Notes: generated by a model from the letters alone, not told the origin. DNA of 64,000 nucleotides from an uncultured Bacteroidales bacterium (GCA_902768435.1 CACXLJ010000006.1:1-64000); one strand, 5' to 3'; positions 15,681-24,798 are shown, numbered from the stretch's first letter. Made by a program: numbers and translations.

Positions 15681-16704
15681 TTTTTTTGTTATATAACCTT
15701 TCTATTATCAGGCTATTCACTTCGTCAATCCTTGACCATTCAAGTGAACGCAGATAGATTCTGGTGGTTTTCTCCGACGTGTGACCCATGCCTTTGCTAA
15801 TGACATCGATCGGCACATTCATCGAGGCTGCAATGCTTGCCCATGAGTGTCGAGCCACATACATGGTGAGGCTGGACGACAGCCCTATCTCGCGACCTAT
15901 CTGCCCCAACAGGCGATTTACTTCACTCTGCTTGCCACGATACTGATTTCGCTCCTTCCCGTTCGACCTTTTGATGATGGGAAGCAAATACTCGTCATGA
16001 ACCGACGGATGCGCATCAACTATCTCTTGCATGCAACGCTCCCATCTTATCATGATCTTTTGGTGCGTCTTGTGCCTGTGGTAAGTAATCCACCCATCGC
16101 TAATTGAACGCCTTTTCAGATATGACATATCGACAAACGACATGCCATGCGTGTAAAAACTGAACATGAACATGTCGCGCGCAAAGCGCATCGAGGCATC
16201 GGTGATAGGCAACTGCTTGATGCGCCTTATATCCTCAAGCGAGAGCGCACGCTTGGCAGTATTCGCCACTCCGGTGTAGACACCGCCAAAAGGATTGCAA
16301 TCGACCACGAGGCCTGCCTTCACCGCCTTATGGTACGCCGAACGCAAAATGCGCATATAAAACGACACTGTGTTCAGCGTAGCACCACGATTCACCAGAT
16401 AACGCTCATAGTCCTTCATCATCTCGCTGGTCAAGCTGCCCAGTGGCACATCACCACCGCTGAACCGCATGAAACTGTTAAGCGCACTACGATAAGTTTC
16501 GGCTGTACGCTCACGACCACTCACATTCAGCCTCTCAATGAGACTGTTCATGAAAACCTTAATCGAGGTTGACGCGGAGGTCGGGGTCAATCCGCTGTCC
16601 TCCTCTCTACGAATCAACTCGTAAGGCTCTCCATTCAATCGCACAAGGGCATCCTCCAGCTGCCCCGTGCCTTTCAAGTAGAATTCCAACTTGATTGGTT
16701 CCAT
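15676..16704 (-). CDS. Tyrosine-type site-specific recombinase (Bacteroidales invertase/integrase family)
   Basis: 342 residues from MEPIKLEFYLKG; the frame could extend to 16794 but without support. A SAM-like core-binding domain spans about 45-140 and the catalytic domain about 155-335. Visible catalytic positions are K212 in HKTHQK, R285 in YVARHSWAS, H308 in GMGHTSEKT and the nucleophile Y317 in RIYLRSL. The first catalytic Arg, expected in FYTRGMSF, is His186 (codon CAT) here. The gene ends inside site B, so it is physically joined to the inverted-repeat segment and is the obvious candidate to flip it. No conjugation or phage genes accompany it. Confidence 0.88.
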   Translation of the reverse strand: MEPIKLEFYLKGTGQLEDALVRLNGEPYELIRREEDSGLTPTSASTSIKVFMNSLIERLNVSGRERTAETYRSALNSFMRFSGGDVPLGSLTSEMMKDYERYLVNRGATLNTVSFYMRILRSAYHKAVKAGLVVDCNPFGGVYTGVANTAKRALSLEDIRRIKQLPITDASMRFARDMFMFSFYTHGMSFVDMSYLKRRSISDGWITYHRHKTHQKIMIRWERCMQEIVDAHPSVHDEYLLPIIKRSNGKERNQYRGKQSEVNRLLGQIGREIGLSSSLTMYVARHSWASIAASMNVPIDVISKGMGHTSEKTTRIYLRSLEWSRIDEVNSLIIERLYNKKM

Positions 16705-16734
16705 AGATTTAATTATGTAGTTAATAATTGACAA

Positions 16735-16759
16735 AAGGGCGAACAAGACGTCCGCCCTT
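16735..16759 (-). terminator. Terminator of the Oar-like receptor gene
   Basis: AAGGGCG 16735-16741 and CGCCCTT 16753-16759 form a 7-bp stem, followed leftward by TTGTCAATT. It separates the receptor from the recombinase gene. Confidence 0.65.
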
Positions 16760-16803
16760 ATATATAAATTAATGTGTTTGCTTTCAGTCAACACATAAAT
16801 CTA

Positions 16804-19800
16804 TTAGAAGATGAGTTTCACGCCCACCTGCATGTGCCAGCGGCTGGCGATGTTGGCCTTGCTGGGCTCGGTGTAGTTGTTCCACTGATACTTGGCGCTG
16901 TACACGCCGTTGGCATCACGGCTTGTGCCTGTGAACTTGAGGGGCGATACATTGTACACGCCACTGTAGTTGGCACCCCACTTCTTGTTGAGCATGTTGG
17001 CGAAGTTGAGGATGTCGAGCGTGAGCATGATCTTGCTGCCGCGCTCGCGCAGGGCGAAGATCGACTCGGCAAAGTGCAGGTCAATCTGGTGCTCGAAGGG
17101 AGCCACATTGCCGTTGCGCTCGGCATACTGGCCACGATGGTTCTTGGCATAGCCGTCGGTCGAGAGGAATTCCTCAAACATGGCGCGCTGTGCATCGGGA
17201 GTCACCTCCACGGTCTCGCCGTTCACCTTGGTGTTATATGGGGTGAACACCATGTTGGGAAGTTCTTCCTTCGTGGGCAAGTAGAGCATCGAGTTGCCAC
17301 GATAGCCGTCGCCGTTGTAGTCGGCATTCTCGCTCATCGTCAAGCTGTAGCGCTGGCCGCTGGTGCCGTTGTAGGTCACCGATACATTGGTCTGCAGCAG
17401 GCCGTTCAGATACTTGGGCGAGGTGTAGGCCACATTCACGAGCACGCGGTGAGGCTGGTCGAACGACGAGTAGGTCAGGCGCGGGTCGTTGGTATCAACG
17501 GCGTAGTTATATTTCCAGTTACTGTAGGCCACCGACGAGGTACCGTCATATACCGACTTGGAGCAGCCAAAGGTGTAAGATGCCAGGAAGTCGAGGCCGA
17601 AGTTGAACTTCTTCTCGATGGTGGCAGTGAAGTTGTAGGAGTAACCCTTGTCGCTGTTCTCGAGGTTCACGATCGAATAGTACTTGTTATCTACCGAATA
17701 GAACGGAGCGGCACTTGCGACTACACCCTTCACGGCATAGATGCTGCCATTCTGCGTCAAAGCGAGGTTCCTGAAGTAAGCCTGGTTGTAGGTCTTGCTG
17801 TAAAGTCCTTCAAGCGTCAGTTTCCAGTCATAGGGCAGAATCTGTTCCCAAGCCAGGTTGGCACGGAACACCTGCGGATAGCGGAAGCGGCGGCTCACTG
17901 TCACGATGTCGGGCGTGGGAGCGGTACCCTTGCCCAATGCATCGGCGAGCACTTGTGGATTGCTGGTCACCTCGGGAATGAGCGACGGATTGTTGATGGT
18001 TGTACCTGTCACCTCGATGCCGGTGTTGCTGAAGGCGTTGCTCAGCCACACGAAGGGCACGCGGCCGGTGAACAAACCAGCACCACCGCGGATGAGCGAC
18101 TTGTGAGCATCGTCAACATACCAGCGGAAACCAAAGCGGGGCGATACCATGAGTTTGGTGCTCGGCATCTCGCCCACTTTCACGCCCAGATACTTGTCGG
18201 CTGCATAGGCATTAAACTCATTGTTCACTGTGGGGTCGCTGAACATCACGGGGATGTCGAAGCGCACACCATAGGTCAACTGCAGGTTGCGGGTCACTTC
18301 CCACTTGTCCTGCACATAAGCACCAAACTGGCCCGCCTTGATGACCGGTGTCCAGCGCAGATTGCCGCCTGTCACGGTGGGGTCGGTGCACTTGAACACA
18401 AACTGCGTGGGGCTGAACGGGCCATATACAAAGTTGCCGGCGCCGTCGGTGAGCGGGTTGCCTGCCTCATCGAGGGTGATACCGAATTCGCCCAGTGAGT
18501 TGAACACCCATTCGCCGTTCACAGCCTGGATAAACAGGTTGCGCATCTTGAAGATCTCGTTGTGCGTACCAAAGGTGAATGTGTGGTTACCCTTGTACCA
18601 CGACAGGTTGTCTTCCACCATATAGATGTCCTGGTTCAGGTAGTTGGCACCCGAACTGTATTCGGTTCCCAAATTCACAGTAATATTGCTGCGTGAGCCA
18701 TCGCCCGAGGGCATGTTCTTCATCCAGAAGAGCGGGCCCTGATAAGGCACATCGCGGTTGTCGCGCACACGGGTATAGTTGGCGCGGAACTCGTTGAACA
18801 GGCTGCTGCCGAAGTTCGAGTTCAACTCGGCCACAAAACTGTTGGTCACATTGTTGAAGCGGTAGCTCGAGTTGTTGAAGTAGTAGCTCGTGTTACCGGC
18901 GCTCCACTTGTCGTCGTAGGCGTTGCCCAACTGATAGCGCAATGCCAGCTTGTGGTTCTCGTTGATGTTCCAGTCGAGGCGAGCGAGCAACTCAAATGCG
19001 TTGCGCTTCACATCGCGTTGGTTATAGGTTTCCCTGATGCCCGACAACTGATAGTAACGCTGCACGATGGCCTCGGCCACCAGCGGATTCAGGTAGTCGG
19101 TTTTGCAACCGGGATAGAAACTGCCTGGATAACTCTCGTTGTGGTTCTCCACATTCACGAAGAAGAAGAGTTTGTCCTTCACAATGGGGCCGCTGATGTT
19201 ACCACCTATGGTCAGGAAGTGCTGCGTGGTGAGCGGTTCCTTGGCATAGTTGTTCGACGCATTGTATTTTCCGTAGAAGTGCTGGTTGTTGAAATAGGTG
19301 AAATAGGTAGCATGGAAATCGTTGTTACCCTGCTTGGTGATGGCATTGATACCACCGCCCGTGAAACCGCTCTGGCGCACATCAAACGGTGCAATCACCA
19401 CCTGAATCTCCTGGATAGCGTCCATCGAAATGGGGTTGGCGCTTGCCTGGCCGCCATTGGTGCCGCTCGAGGCAAGACCGAACACATCGTTCTGCACCGA
19501 ACCATCGATCTGGAAACTGTTGTAGCGGTTGTTGCTGCCGGCAAACGAGATGCCGCCAATCTTCGAGCGATTAGCCATAGGCATGTTCTTCACCACATCG
19601 TACACATTGCGCTCAATCGTGGCGGCCTCGGCTATCTTCACCTCGCTGAAGTTGCGCGATGCACCGGCTTGCTGCTCACGGCCCTTGGCGGTCACAACCA
19701 CCTCGCTGAGCGCGCGTGCATCAGTCAGCATGTTCACGGTGAGCTGATAGGTGTTACCCAACTGCAGATACACATCGTCGTAGATGCTGGGCTGATAGCC

Positions 19801-20055
19801 CACATACGAAACCTCCACACGATAGGGGCCGCCCGTGCGCATACCCTGAATCGTGAAGCGGCCATCGATGTTCGACACCGCGTTGTACTTGGTACCCGAC
19901 GGTGTGTGCACGGCGCTCACAGTGGCGCCCACCATCTCTTCATTGTTTTCATCGACAACCACACCCGCCATCGACGAAGTGGTTATCTGCGCATTCATTC
20001 CCAGCGCCATCATCAGCGCTGCAATCAACACGCAAAACTTGATTCTCTTTGCCAT
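16804..20055 (-). CDS. Oar-like TonB-dependent outer membrane receptor
   Basis: 1083 residues. A signal peptide spans about 1-22. A carboxypeptidase-regulatory-like domain (about 30-110) opens with GVVVDENNEEMVGATVSA. The plug contains SEVVVTAKGR, the DGSVQNDVFG region and the family signature IDAIQEIQVVIAPFDVRQSGFTGGGINAITKQG-type segment, and a long beta barrel ends in aromatic HMQVGVKLIF. This is the Oar/DUF5686-adjacent group rather than SusC. No SusD partner is present, so glycan import is not implied. The transported ligand is unknown. Promoter TAACTTTG lies at 20098-20091. Confidence 0.9.
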   Translation of the reverse strand: MAKRIKFCVLIAALMMALGMNAQITTSSMAGVVVDENNEEMVGATVSAVHTPSGTKYNAVSNIDGRFTIQGMRTGGPYRVEVSYVGYQPSIYDDVYLQLGNTYQLTVNMLTDARALSEVVVTAKGREQQAGASRNFSEVKIAEAATIERNVYDVVKNMPMANRSKIGGISFAGSNNRYNSFQIDGSVQNDVFGLASSGTNGGQASANPISMDAIQEIQVVIAPFDVRQSGFTGGGINAITKQGNNDFHATYFTYFNNQHFYGKYNASNNYAKEPLTTQHFLTIGGNISGPIVKDKLFFFVNVENHNESYPGSFYPGCKTDYLNPLVAEAIVQRYYQLSGIRETYNQRDVKRNAFELLARLDWNINENHKLALRYQLGNAYDDKWSAGNTSYYFNNSSYRFNNVTNSFVAELNSNFGSSLFNEFRANYTRVRDNRDVPYQGPLFWMKNMPSGDGSRSNITVNLGTEYSSGANYLNQDIYMVEDNLSWYKGNHTFTFGTHNEIFKMRNLFIQAVNGEWVFNSLGEFGITLDEAGNPLTDGAGNFVYGPFSPTQFVFKCTDPTVTGGNLRWTPVIKAGQFGAYVQDKWEVTRNLQLTYGVRFDIPVMFSDPTVNNEFNAYAADKYLGVKVGEMPSTKLMVSPRFGFRWYVDDAHKSLIRGGAGLFTGRVPFVWLSNAFSNTGIEVTGTTINNPSLIPEVTSNPQVLADALGKGTAPTPDIVTVSRRFRYPQVFRANLAWEQILPYDWKLTLEGLYSKTYNQAYFRNLALTQNGSIYAVKGVVASAAPFYSVDNKYYSIVNLENSDKGYSYNFTATIEKKFNFGLDFLASYTFGCSKSVYDGTSSVAYSNWKYNYAVDTNDPRLTYSSFDQPHRVLVNVAYTSPKYLNGLLQTNVSVTYNGTSGQRYSLTMSENADYNGDGYRGNSMLYLPTKEELPNMVFTPYNTKVNGETVEVTPDAQRAMFEEFLSTDGYAKNHRGQYAERNGNVAPFEHQIDLHFAESIFALRERGSKIMLTLDILNFANMLNKKWGANYSGVYNVSPLKFTGTSRDANGVYSAKYQWNNYTEPSKANIASRWHMQVGVKLIF

Positions 20056-20090
20056 AGAAATTGTGTTTTAATCTAGATTATTTTCTATTG

Positions 20091-20098
20091 CAAAGTTA
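20091..20098 (-). promoter_or_regulatory. -7 promoter element of the Oar-like receptor gene
   Basis: CAAAGTTA on the plus strand (TAACTTTG leftward), 35 nt before the ATG. A second match CAAATCTA is at 20124-20131. Confidence 0.55.
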
Positions 20099-20187
20099 GG
20101 TATTAATTCCCTTATATTCCTACCAAATCTATTATTTAACCAAATTAACAATCAAAAGTTAAAATCACACCCATTTCCTCCAAAAAT

Positions 20188-20251
20188 TCGAACACTCGAA
20201 TGCTCGAACACTCGAATATTCGATTATTCGAATGCTCGATTGCTCGAAACC
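20188..20251. repeat. Degenerate 8-bp tandem array (TCGANNNN x 8)
   Basis: TCGA begins at 20188, 20196, 20204, 20212, 20220, 20228, 20236 and 20244 with exact 8-bp period; the other four bases vary (ACAC, ATGC, ATAT, TTAT and similar). It lies downstream of the DUF362 gene stop, after another array. Confidence 0.9.
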
Positions 20252-20253
20252 CC

Positions 20254-20288
20254 GTTAACTGCTAATTGCTAGCGGCTAACGGCTAGAG
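20254..20288. repeat. Degenerate 7-bp tandem array (GCTANNN x 5)
   Basis: GTTAACT, GCTAATT, GCTAGCG, GCTAACG, GCTAGAG with exact 7-bp period, ending 5 bp from the DUF362 stop codon at 20294. In the sense of that gene the word is TAGCNNN, the same as after the NUDIX gene at 31851. Confidence 0.85.
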
Positions 20289-20293
20289 GCCAC

Positions 20294-21256
20294 CTACTTG
20301 TCCAGGTCAACCAATTCATAGTCGCGGCTGCCCAGTCCAATCTGCTCGGCATAGTCCACAATGTAGGTGCCATGCTGGCGGTTGATGCGCGCGATGAGCG
20401 GTTTCTCATCGTCACCTGCAGCAGCCTTGTGATTAAACACCAGGTCGAGGCACGCCTTGTCGAGCGCCACAGGGTCGGTCGAGGCCAGGATGCCCATATC
20501 CTTGAGCATGGGTGCATCGGGGCTGCCATCGCAGTCGCAGTCCACACTCATGTTGTTCATCACGTCGATGTACACGATATTGCCCTCGCCAAAGTAGTTG
20601 TGCACCGCCTGTGCTGCGGCTGCCATGCTCTCCAGGAAATCGTCCTGAGTGGGGCCGGCAGCAAGATATTCGGGGCTCCACGCTTTGCTGGCATCGGCAG
20701 TCTTGCCGGCGCTGTGAATGTAAGCCTTGCCAGCAGTCGATGCCACGCCAATCGAGGCATTCTTGAGCACGCCACCAAAGCCGCCCATCGCATGACCCTT
20801 GAAGTGAGCCAAATTAATCATGAAGTTGTAGTGGCCCAGATGGTCGCCCACAATGTCGTAGTTCAGGTGCTTGCGGTCTTTCACGGGAATGCGCACCTCG
20901 CCAAACTCGTCCATGATGTCGACGGCAAAACGGCTGTCAAAACCGTGTTCGTGAATCGTCTGCCAGTGCTTTTTGATGTCCTGGCGGCTGCCGCCATAGG
21001 CAGTATTGCACTCCACAATGGTGCCGTTCACCTTGTCCACCAGGTTGGCAATGAGTTCGGGTTTCAGATAGTGATTGTTGCCAGCCTCGCCAGTGCTGAT
21101 TTTCACAGCCACGCGGCCATGAGCCTGCACGCCCAGCGCTTCATAGATTTTCACGAGCGATTCGGGGCTGATGTTGCGGGTAAAATACACTTTCGATTGC
21201 GCCACTGCGCACAGGGCCGTCAACGCCACGGCCAGGGTCAACATGATCTTTTTCAT
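20294..21256 (-). CDS. Exported DUF362-domain protein
   Basis: 320 residues starting MKKIMLTLAVALTALCAVAQ, a signal peptide. The body matches DUF362: KISTGEAGNNHYLKPELI, then NLAHFKGHAMGGFGG, then DCDCDGSPDAPMLKDMGILAS and DPVALDKACLDLV. Many DUF362 proteins carry a 4Fe-4S ferredoxin tail; none is seen here. The DCDCDG cluster may bind metal. The start at 21256 is chosen because the promoter TATATTTG (21288-21281) lies within the longer frame. Divergent from the glycosyltransferase gene. Biochemical role unknown. Confidence 0.85.
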   Translation of the reverse strand: MKKIMLTLAVALTALCAVAQSKVYFTRNISPESLVKIYEALGVQAHGRVAVKISTGEAGNNHYLKPELIANLVDKVNGTIVECNTAYGGSRQDIKKHWQTIHEHGFDSRFAVDIMDEFGEVRIPVKDRKHLNYDIVGDHLGHYNFMINLAHFKGHAMGGFGGVLKNASIGVASTAGKAYIHSAGKTADASKAWSPEYLAAGPTQDDFLESMAAAAQAVHNYFGEGNIVYIDVMNNMSVDCDCDGSPDAPMLKDMGILASTDPVALDKACLDLVFNHKAAAGDDEKPLIARINRQHGTYIVDYAEQIGLGSRDYELVDLDK

Positions 21257-21280
21257 AGTCGTAGATGTTTTTTGTTTTTG

Positions 21281-21288
21281 CAAATATA
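21281..21288 (-). promoter_or_regulatory. -7 promoter element of the DUF362 gene
   Basis: CAAATATA on the plus strand, TATATTTG leftward, 24 nt before the ATG. Confidence 0.6.
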
Positions 21289-21362
21289 GCAATTATTTTT
21301 CAATCAACCACATCGCCAGCATCAGTTTTACCTCCTCATTTCAGCACATCGTTTTCATTTTA

Positions 21363-21393
21363 TTGCAAAACTGAAGGAAAAAGCGTATTTTTG
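21363..21393 (+). promoter_or_regulatory. Promoter of the glycosyltransferase-ruvC unit
   Basis: TTG 21363-21365, 20 bp, TATTTTTG 21386-21393, 29 nt before the ATG. Confidence 0.65.
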
Positions 21394-21422
21394 CACTGCA
21401 CAAAACCAAAAATCATTGATTC

Positions 21423-22910
21423 ATGCCCCTTAACCAACCAACCACAAAACGGGTCGACCCCCTCGCACTGCTGCTCATAGCATGCTTCAGCATTGTAGTG
21501 CTGCTTTTCACTTCATGGGATTCCTATCTTTTCAAACCCTGGATTCACCACGATGTCACCTGGTTCTACACCTGTGGCAAGGCTTGGTTCAACGGCATGA
21601 CCCCCTATGTCGACTTTGCCGACAGCAAGGGACCGCTGCTCTGGTTCTTCAACGGCATTGGCTACCTCATCAGCCCGCACTCCTATGCTGGTCTCTACTG
21701 GGTCGAGTGCTTGCTCTACACATTTGTCCTGTACATGTGTTACCGCTGCGCCAGGCTCTTTGTCGATAACCGCTGGGTGGCGCTGGGGGCAGTCATCATC
21801 TGCACCATTTTCTTCTTCGGTTCCTACACTCACCTCGAGGTCAGGGCCGAGGACTACTGCTACGCCTTCATGATACCTGTCTTCTACAGGTTTTTGCTCT
21901 ACCACAGCAAGCATGAACACAATGCCGCAGCTGCCCGCATTGGCGCCATCACCTTGGGCATATCCTTTGCCGGCACGCTCATGATCAAGTATAGCACCAC
22001 ACTCATGATGGCGGCATTTATCCCCTTCTTCCTCTTCTGGCTACCGCGCAAGAGCAACTACAACATGTGGAAAGCCCTTGGATGGTGTGCCCTTGCGGCC
22101 CTGCTCACCCTGCTGCCCATGGTCATTGTCCTTGCCTGCCAGGGATGCCTCGACGACTGCATCAACGAGTATTTCTTCACCACAGCCAAGACTTTCAACA
22201 ACATGACGGGCGACAGCATCACGCTGGCAGGCGTGGCCGAGGTGCTACTTTCGAGAAAAGTGGCGACCTTTGTGCTCGTCATTTTCGCTGGCATTCTCTT
22301 CTACGGCAAAAAGAGCCGTTCGGGCATGTTCTATCTCCTCTTCAGCTTCCTCTGGTTCGTTGCTGTGATTATGCTCAACGGCACCAACAAAATCTATTAT
22401 AATGTGCTCGCCCTGTTCACCGTGTGTTCAGCACCCCTGCTGGCACAACTCCTTTCAAAAGGACTGAGCAAACCTCTGGTGGTGGCTATTTTCGCTGCCG
22501 CTACCGCTGCGTTCCTCTTCTGGCAGACCCCGCGTCACTCGCTCTTCACCAAGCAGAGCGTGAAGCAGGATGCCTGGAACTACTATGCCTCGCTCATGTC
22601 GCAGTACGACTCGCCGCGCATGCTCTACTTCAACTGCCACGACCACGGCCAGGGCGTGCCATCGCACGGACTCCCTGCCTGCAAGTACTGGAGCCTGCAG
22701 TCGGGCTACACGCAGGAGATGCTCGACGACCAGATCAATGCCGTCAAGCAACACAAGGCCGATGTCATCATCGTCAACGATGTCGACACCGCATTTGTCA
22801 ATCTCGCCCAGCAATGCGGCTATTACCGTTACGACTATACCGATGTGGGCATCAGCGACAAGAAGTGGCCACGAGCCTTCCTCTTCAGCAAAAAAGAGCT
22901 GAAACCTTAA
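21423..22910 (+). CDS. GT-C fold membrane glycosyltransferase-like protein (GT39/GT83 type)
   Basis: 495 residues with about ten membrane segments and a soluble C-terminal domain (about 380-495). The first periplasmic loop has [17 protein letters not shown] followed by [18 protein letters not shown], the Asp-containing loop 1 typical of PMT/ArnT-like enzymes that use polyprenyl-phosphate sugars. The acceptor is unknown. ruvC begins 13 nt after its stop, so they are cotranscribed, probably a chance pairing of functions. Confidence 0.8.
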   Translation: MPLNQPTTKRVDPLALLLIACFSIVVLLFTSWDSYLFKPWIHHDVTWFYTCGKAWFNGMTPYVDFADSKGPLLWFFNGIGYLISPHSYAGLYWVECLLYTFVLYMCYRCARLFVDNRWVALGAVIICTIFFFGSYTHLEVRAEDYCYAFMIPVFYRFLLYHSKHEHNAAAARIGAITLGISFAGTLMIKYSTTLMMAAFIPFFLFWLPRKSNYNMWKALGWCALAALLTLLPMVIVLACQGCLDDCINEYFFTTAKTFNNMTGDSITLAGVAEVLLSRKVATFVLVIFAGILFYGKKSRSGMFYLLFSFLWFVAVIMLNGTNKIYYNVLALFTVCSAPLLAQLLSKGLSKPLVVAIFAAATAAFLFWQTPRHSLFTKQSVKQDAWNYYASLMSQYDSPRMLYFNCHDHGQGVPSHGLPACKYWSLQSGYTQEMLDDQINAVKQHKADVIIVNDVDTAFVNLAQQCGYYRYDYTDVGISDKKWPRAFLFSKKELKP

Positions 22911-22923
22911 ATTGCAACGCGCT

Positions 22924-23505
22924 ATGGACAACAACGACATCACCAACTACGAGCACATCTTCATAGGCATCGACCCTGGCACCAATGTCATGGGTTACGG
23001 CATATTGGGCGTCAACGGCAAGACGCCCTCGCTCATCGCCATGGGCGTGCTCAAATTGAGCCGTATGGACGACCACTACATGCGACTGCACCGCATCTTT
23101 GAGCGCGTCACGGGACTCATCAACCAGTATCTGCCCGACGAAATGGCCATCGAAGCGCCTTTCTATGGCAAAAATGTGCAGTCGATGCTCAAACTGGGCC
23201 GCGCGCAGGGCGTGGCCATGGCTGCCGCGCTCAACCACGAGGTGCCCATCGCCGAGTATGAGCCACGCAAAATCAAGCAGGCCATCACCGGCAACGGTGC
23301 CGCCAGCAAGGAGCAGGTGGCCAGCATGCTGCAGCACATACTCAAAATCGACCAGAGCGAGATGCCCGACTTCCTCGACGCCACCGACGCACTCGCCGCC
23401 GCACTCTGCCACTTCTACGAGCGACAGAAACCCGAATTTGCCCGCGGTCCACAGTCCTGGAAAGCCTTCATCGCCCAGCATCCCGACAAGGTCAAGGGCC
23501 TCTAA
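22924..23505 (+). CDS. ruvC: Crossover junction endodeoxyribonuclease RuvC
   Basis: Resolves Holliday junctions with RuvAB. 193 residues from ATG 22924; an upstream TTG at 22912 is less likely. Catalytic acidic residues are visible: D in [10 protein letters not shown] in [11 protein letters not shown], and the DxxD pair in [14 protein letters not shown]. The [15 protein letters not shown] segment is the usual DNA-binding region. A strong terminator follows. Confidence 0.95.
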   Translation: MDNNDITNYEHIFIGIDPGTNVMGYGILGVNGKTPSLIAMGVLKLSRMDDHYMRLHRIFERVTGLINQYLPDEMAIEAPFYGKNVQSMLKLGRAQGVAMAAALNHEVPIAEYEPRKIKQAITGNGAASKEQVASMLQHILKIDQSEMPDFLDATDALAAALCHFYERQKPEFARGPQSWKAFIAQHPDKVKGL

Positions 23506-23540
23506 CCCTTCCTCAAGTCCCACACAAGCCATGAAACAAA

Positions 23541-23573
23541 GGCACATCTCCCAATGCCGAGATGTGTCTTTTT
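23541..23573 (+). terminator. Intrinsic terminator of ruvC
   Basis: GCACATCTC 23542-23550 pairs with GAGATGTGT 23559-23567, then CTTTTTC. Confidence 0.8.
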
Positions 23574-23604
23574 CATAAATTTTCTAATCACTCTAACTCA
23601 AAAC

Positions 23605-23715
23605 TCGAATGCTCGAATATTCAATATTCGATTATTCGATTATTCGATTATTCGAAAACTCGATTGCTCGAGAACTCGATTATTCGAATTTTCGACTATT
23701 CGAATGCTCGATAAC
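23605..23715. repeat. Degenerate 8-bp tandem array (TCGANNNN x 14)
   Basis: TCGA at 23605, 23613, (TCAA 23621), 23628, then every 8 bp to 23708, with a single 7-bp step. It ends 6 bp from the stop codon of the leftward lipoprotein gene at 23722. Same word as at 20188. Confidence 0.9.
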
Positions 23716-23721
23716 CGCCAA

Positions 23722-24798
23722 CTACCACCCTGCCGTGAGTCCGCTCAGGAAGTCCTTGGCGGTCTTGTCGGGCAGCTGTCCGATAAACTCAGCCAGCATC
23801 TTCTTGTCATGGCCGCCTTCAGTGAACAGCCCCTTCAGCTGCTCCACAATCACATTCTCCTCGTTGCGATGGTTGTAAACCCACATCAGCACGGTCTCGG
23901 GATTGCTTTTATAGTAATCTTCCAGCACCATTTGAACAGCGGTGGCCATCTCTTCGTCAAAGGTTGCTTTGCCATGCTTCTTAATCAGTTCGTTAGCCCT
24001 CTCATTCAACAGGTCCACACGACCGGGATCGCCTATCGGCAGCATGCTCAGTTTCCAGATGGTGTTTTCAATATCCTTTGGGTCACAATTAGGTGCAACT
24101 GTTCCTTCGCGCTTCACTTCCTTCTCTTCAATGAGTTTCAGGTGTCCCTTGTCATCGATGGCGTAGCGGCGCACCGTCTGCAACAGCCACTTCAGGTTGG
24201 TCAACTCGCTGGGACGGCTCTCGTCGTCGACCGTCCAGCTGCCCTCCTTGTCGGTCTGCTCAACGGTCAGCTCATTGGGCTTGTCAAACCTCAGCTTGAT
24301 GTCGGTCGTCTGCGCGGTTCCTTGCTTAAAATCGTCGGGCCAGTCAACAACCACAAAGCCCTCCATGTCGCCCAATTGCATCATGTCTGTCAGCTTGCCG
24401 TCCTTGTCATAGATGCCCAGCATTTCTTCGCTCGAGTCGTCACCCGTCTGCACGCTGAACAGCAGCATCGTATAGCCGCCAGGCAGCGCTCGAGCACTTA
24501 CCAAGTCGTACCAGTCCTCCAGCATTTCACGGGGCTCCGTGCGTGCCATGGGCACTAAGGCTAGCACCTGGTCCACTGTGAGGGTCTTAATATCGTTGTA
24601 ATCTACACTGTCGTTCGGGTCGCCCAGAGTGTGAATGTTGCTCACATCCACTCCCAGTTTTTCAAGGAAACCCAGATCGGCCTTCTCGGCCACAGCCTGC
24701 GACTCAGCGCCGGCACTGTTTTTCGTAGCCGCCTTACTGCAGGCCACCAGCGGCATCATAGCAACAACCGCCATCCAAATAAAATTCTTCATTTTCAT
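23722..24798 (-). CDS. Lipoprotein of unknown function (358 aa)
   Basis: The lipoprotein signal ends at MPLVAC (C20), followed by a Ser/Ala/Lys-rich linker. The middle has beta-like segments (YTMLLFSVQTGDDSSEEMLGIYDKDGKLTDM) and the end is helical with an acidic character. No recognised domain. Its first 97 coding bases and 5' flank are duplicated almost exactly at 28033-28225, where they are fused to other gene fragments. Transcribed from TATATTTG at 24938-24931. Confidence 0.75.
   Translation of the reverse strand: MKMKNFIWMAVVAMMPLVACSKAATKNSAGAESQAVAEKADLGFLEKLGVDVSNIHTLGDPNDSVDYNDIKTLTVDQVLALVPMARTEPREMLEDWYDLVSARALPGGYTMLLFSVQTGDDSSEEMLGIYDKDGKLTDMMQLGDMEGFVVVDWPDDFKQGTAQTTDIKLRFDKPNELTVEQTDKEGSWTVDDESRPSELTNLKWLLQTVRRYAIDDKGHLKLIEEKEVKREGTVAPNCDPKDIENTIWKLSMLPIGDPGRVDLLNERANELIKKHGKATFDEEMATAVQMVLEDYYKSNPETVLMWVYNHRNEENVIVEQLKGLFTEGGHDKKMLAEFIGQLPDKTAKDFLSGLTAGW

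Noticed and set aside
15658..15687. Site B as only a terminator for the recombinase gene
   Set aside because: The T run is on the wrong side for leftward transcription, and an 18-bp inverse copy at 14922 needs another explanation.
9692..16704. Integrative element or prophage carrying the recombinase
   Set aside because: No conjugation, phage, relaxase or attachment-site duplication is visible; the inverted repeats next to the recombinase fit a local inversion system better.
16774..18498. 574-residue rightward frame opposite the Oar-like receptor gene
   Set aside because: Antisense shadow with no family features; the leftward frame is a complete receptor.
20188..23715. TCGA arrays as CRISPR
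   Set aside because: The period is 8 bp with no spacer-length unique segments and no cas genes nearby.
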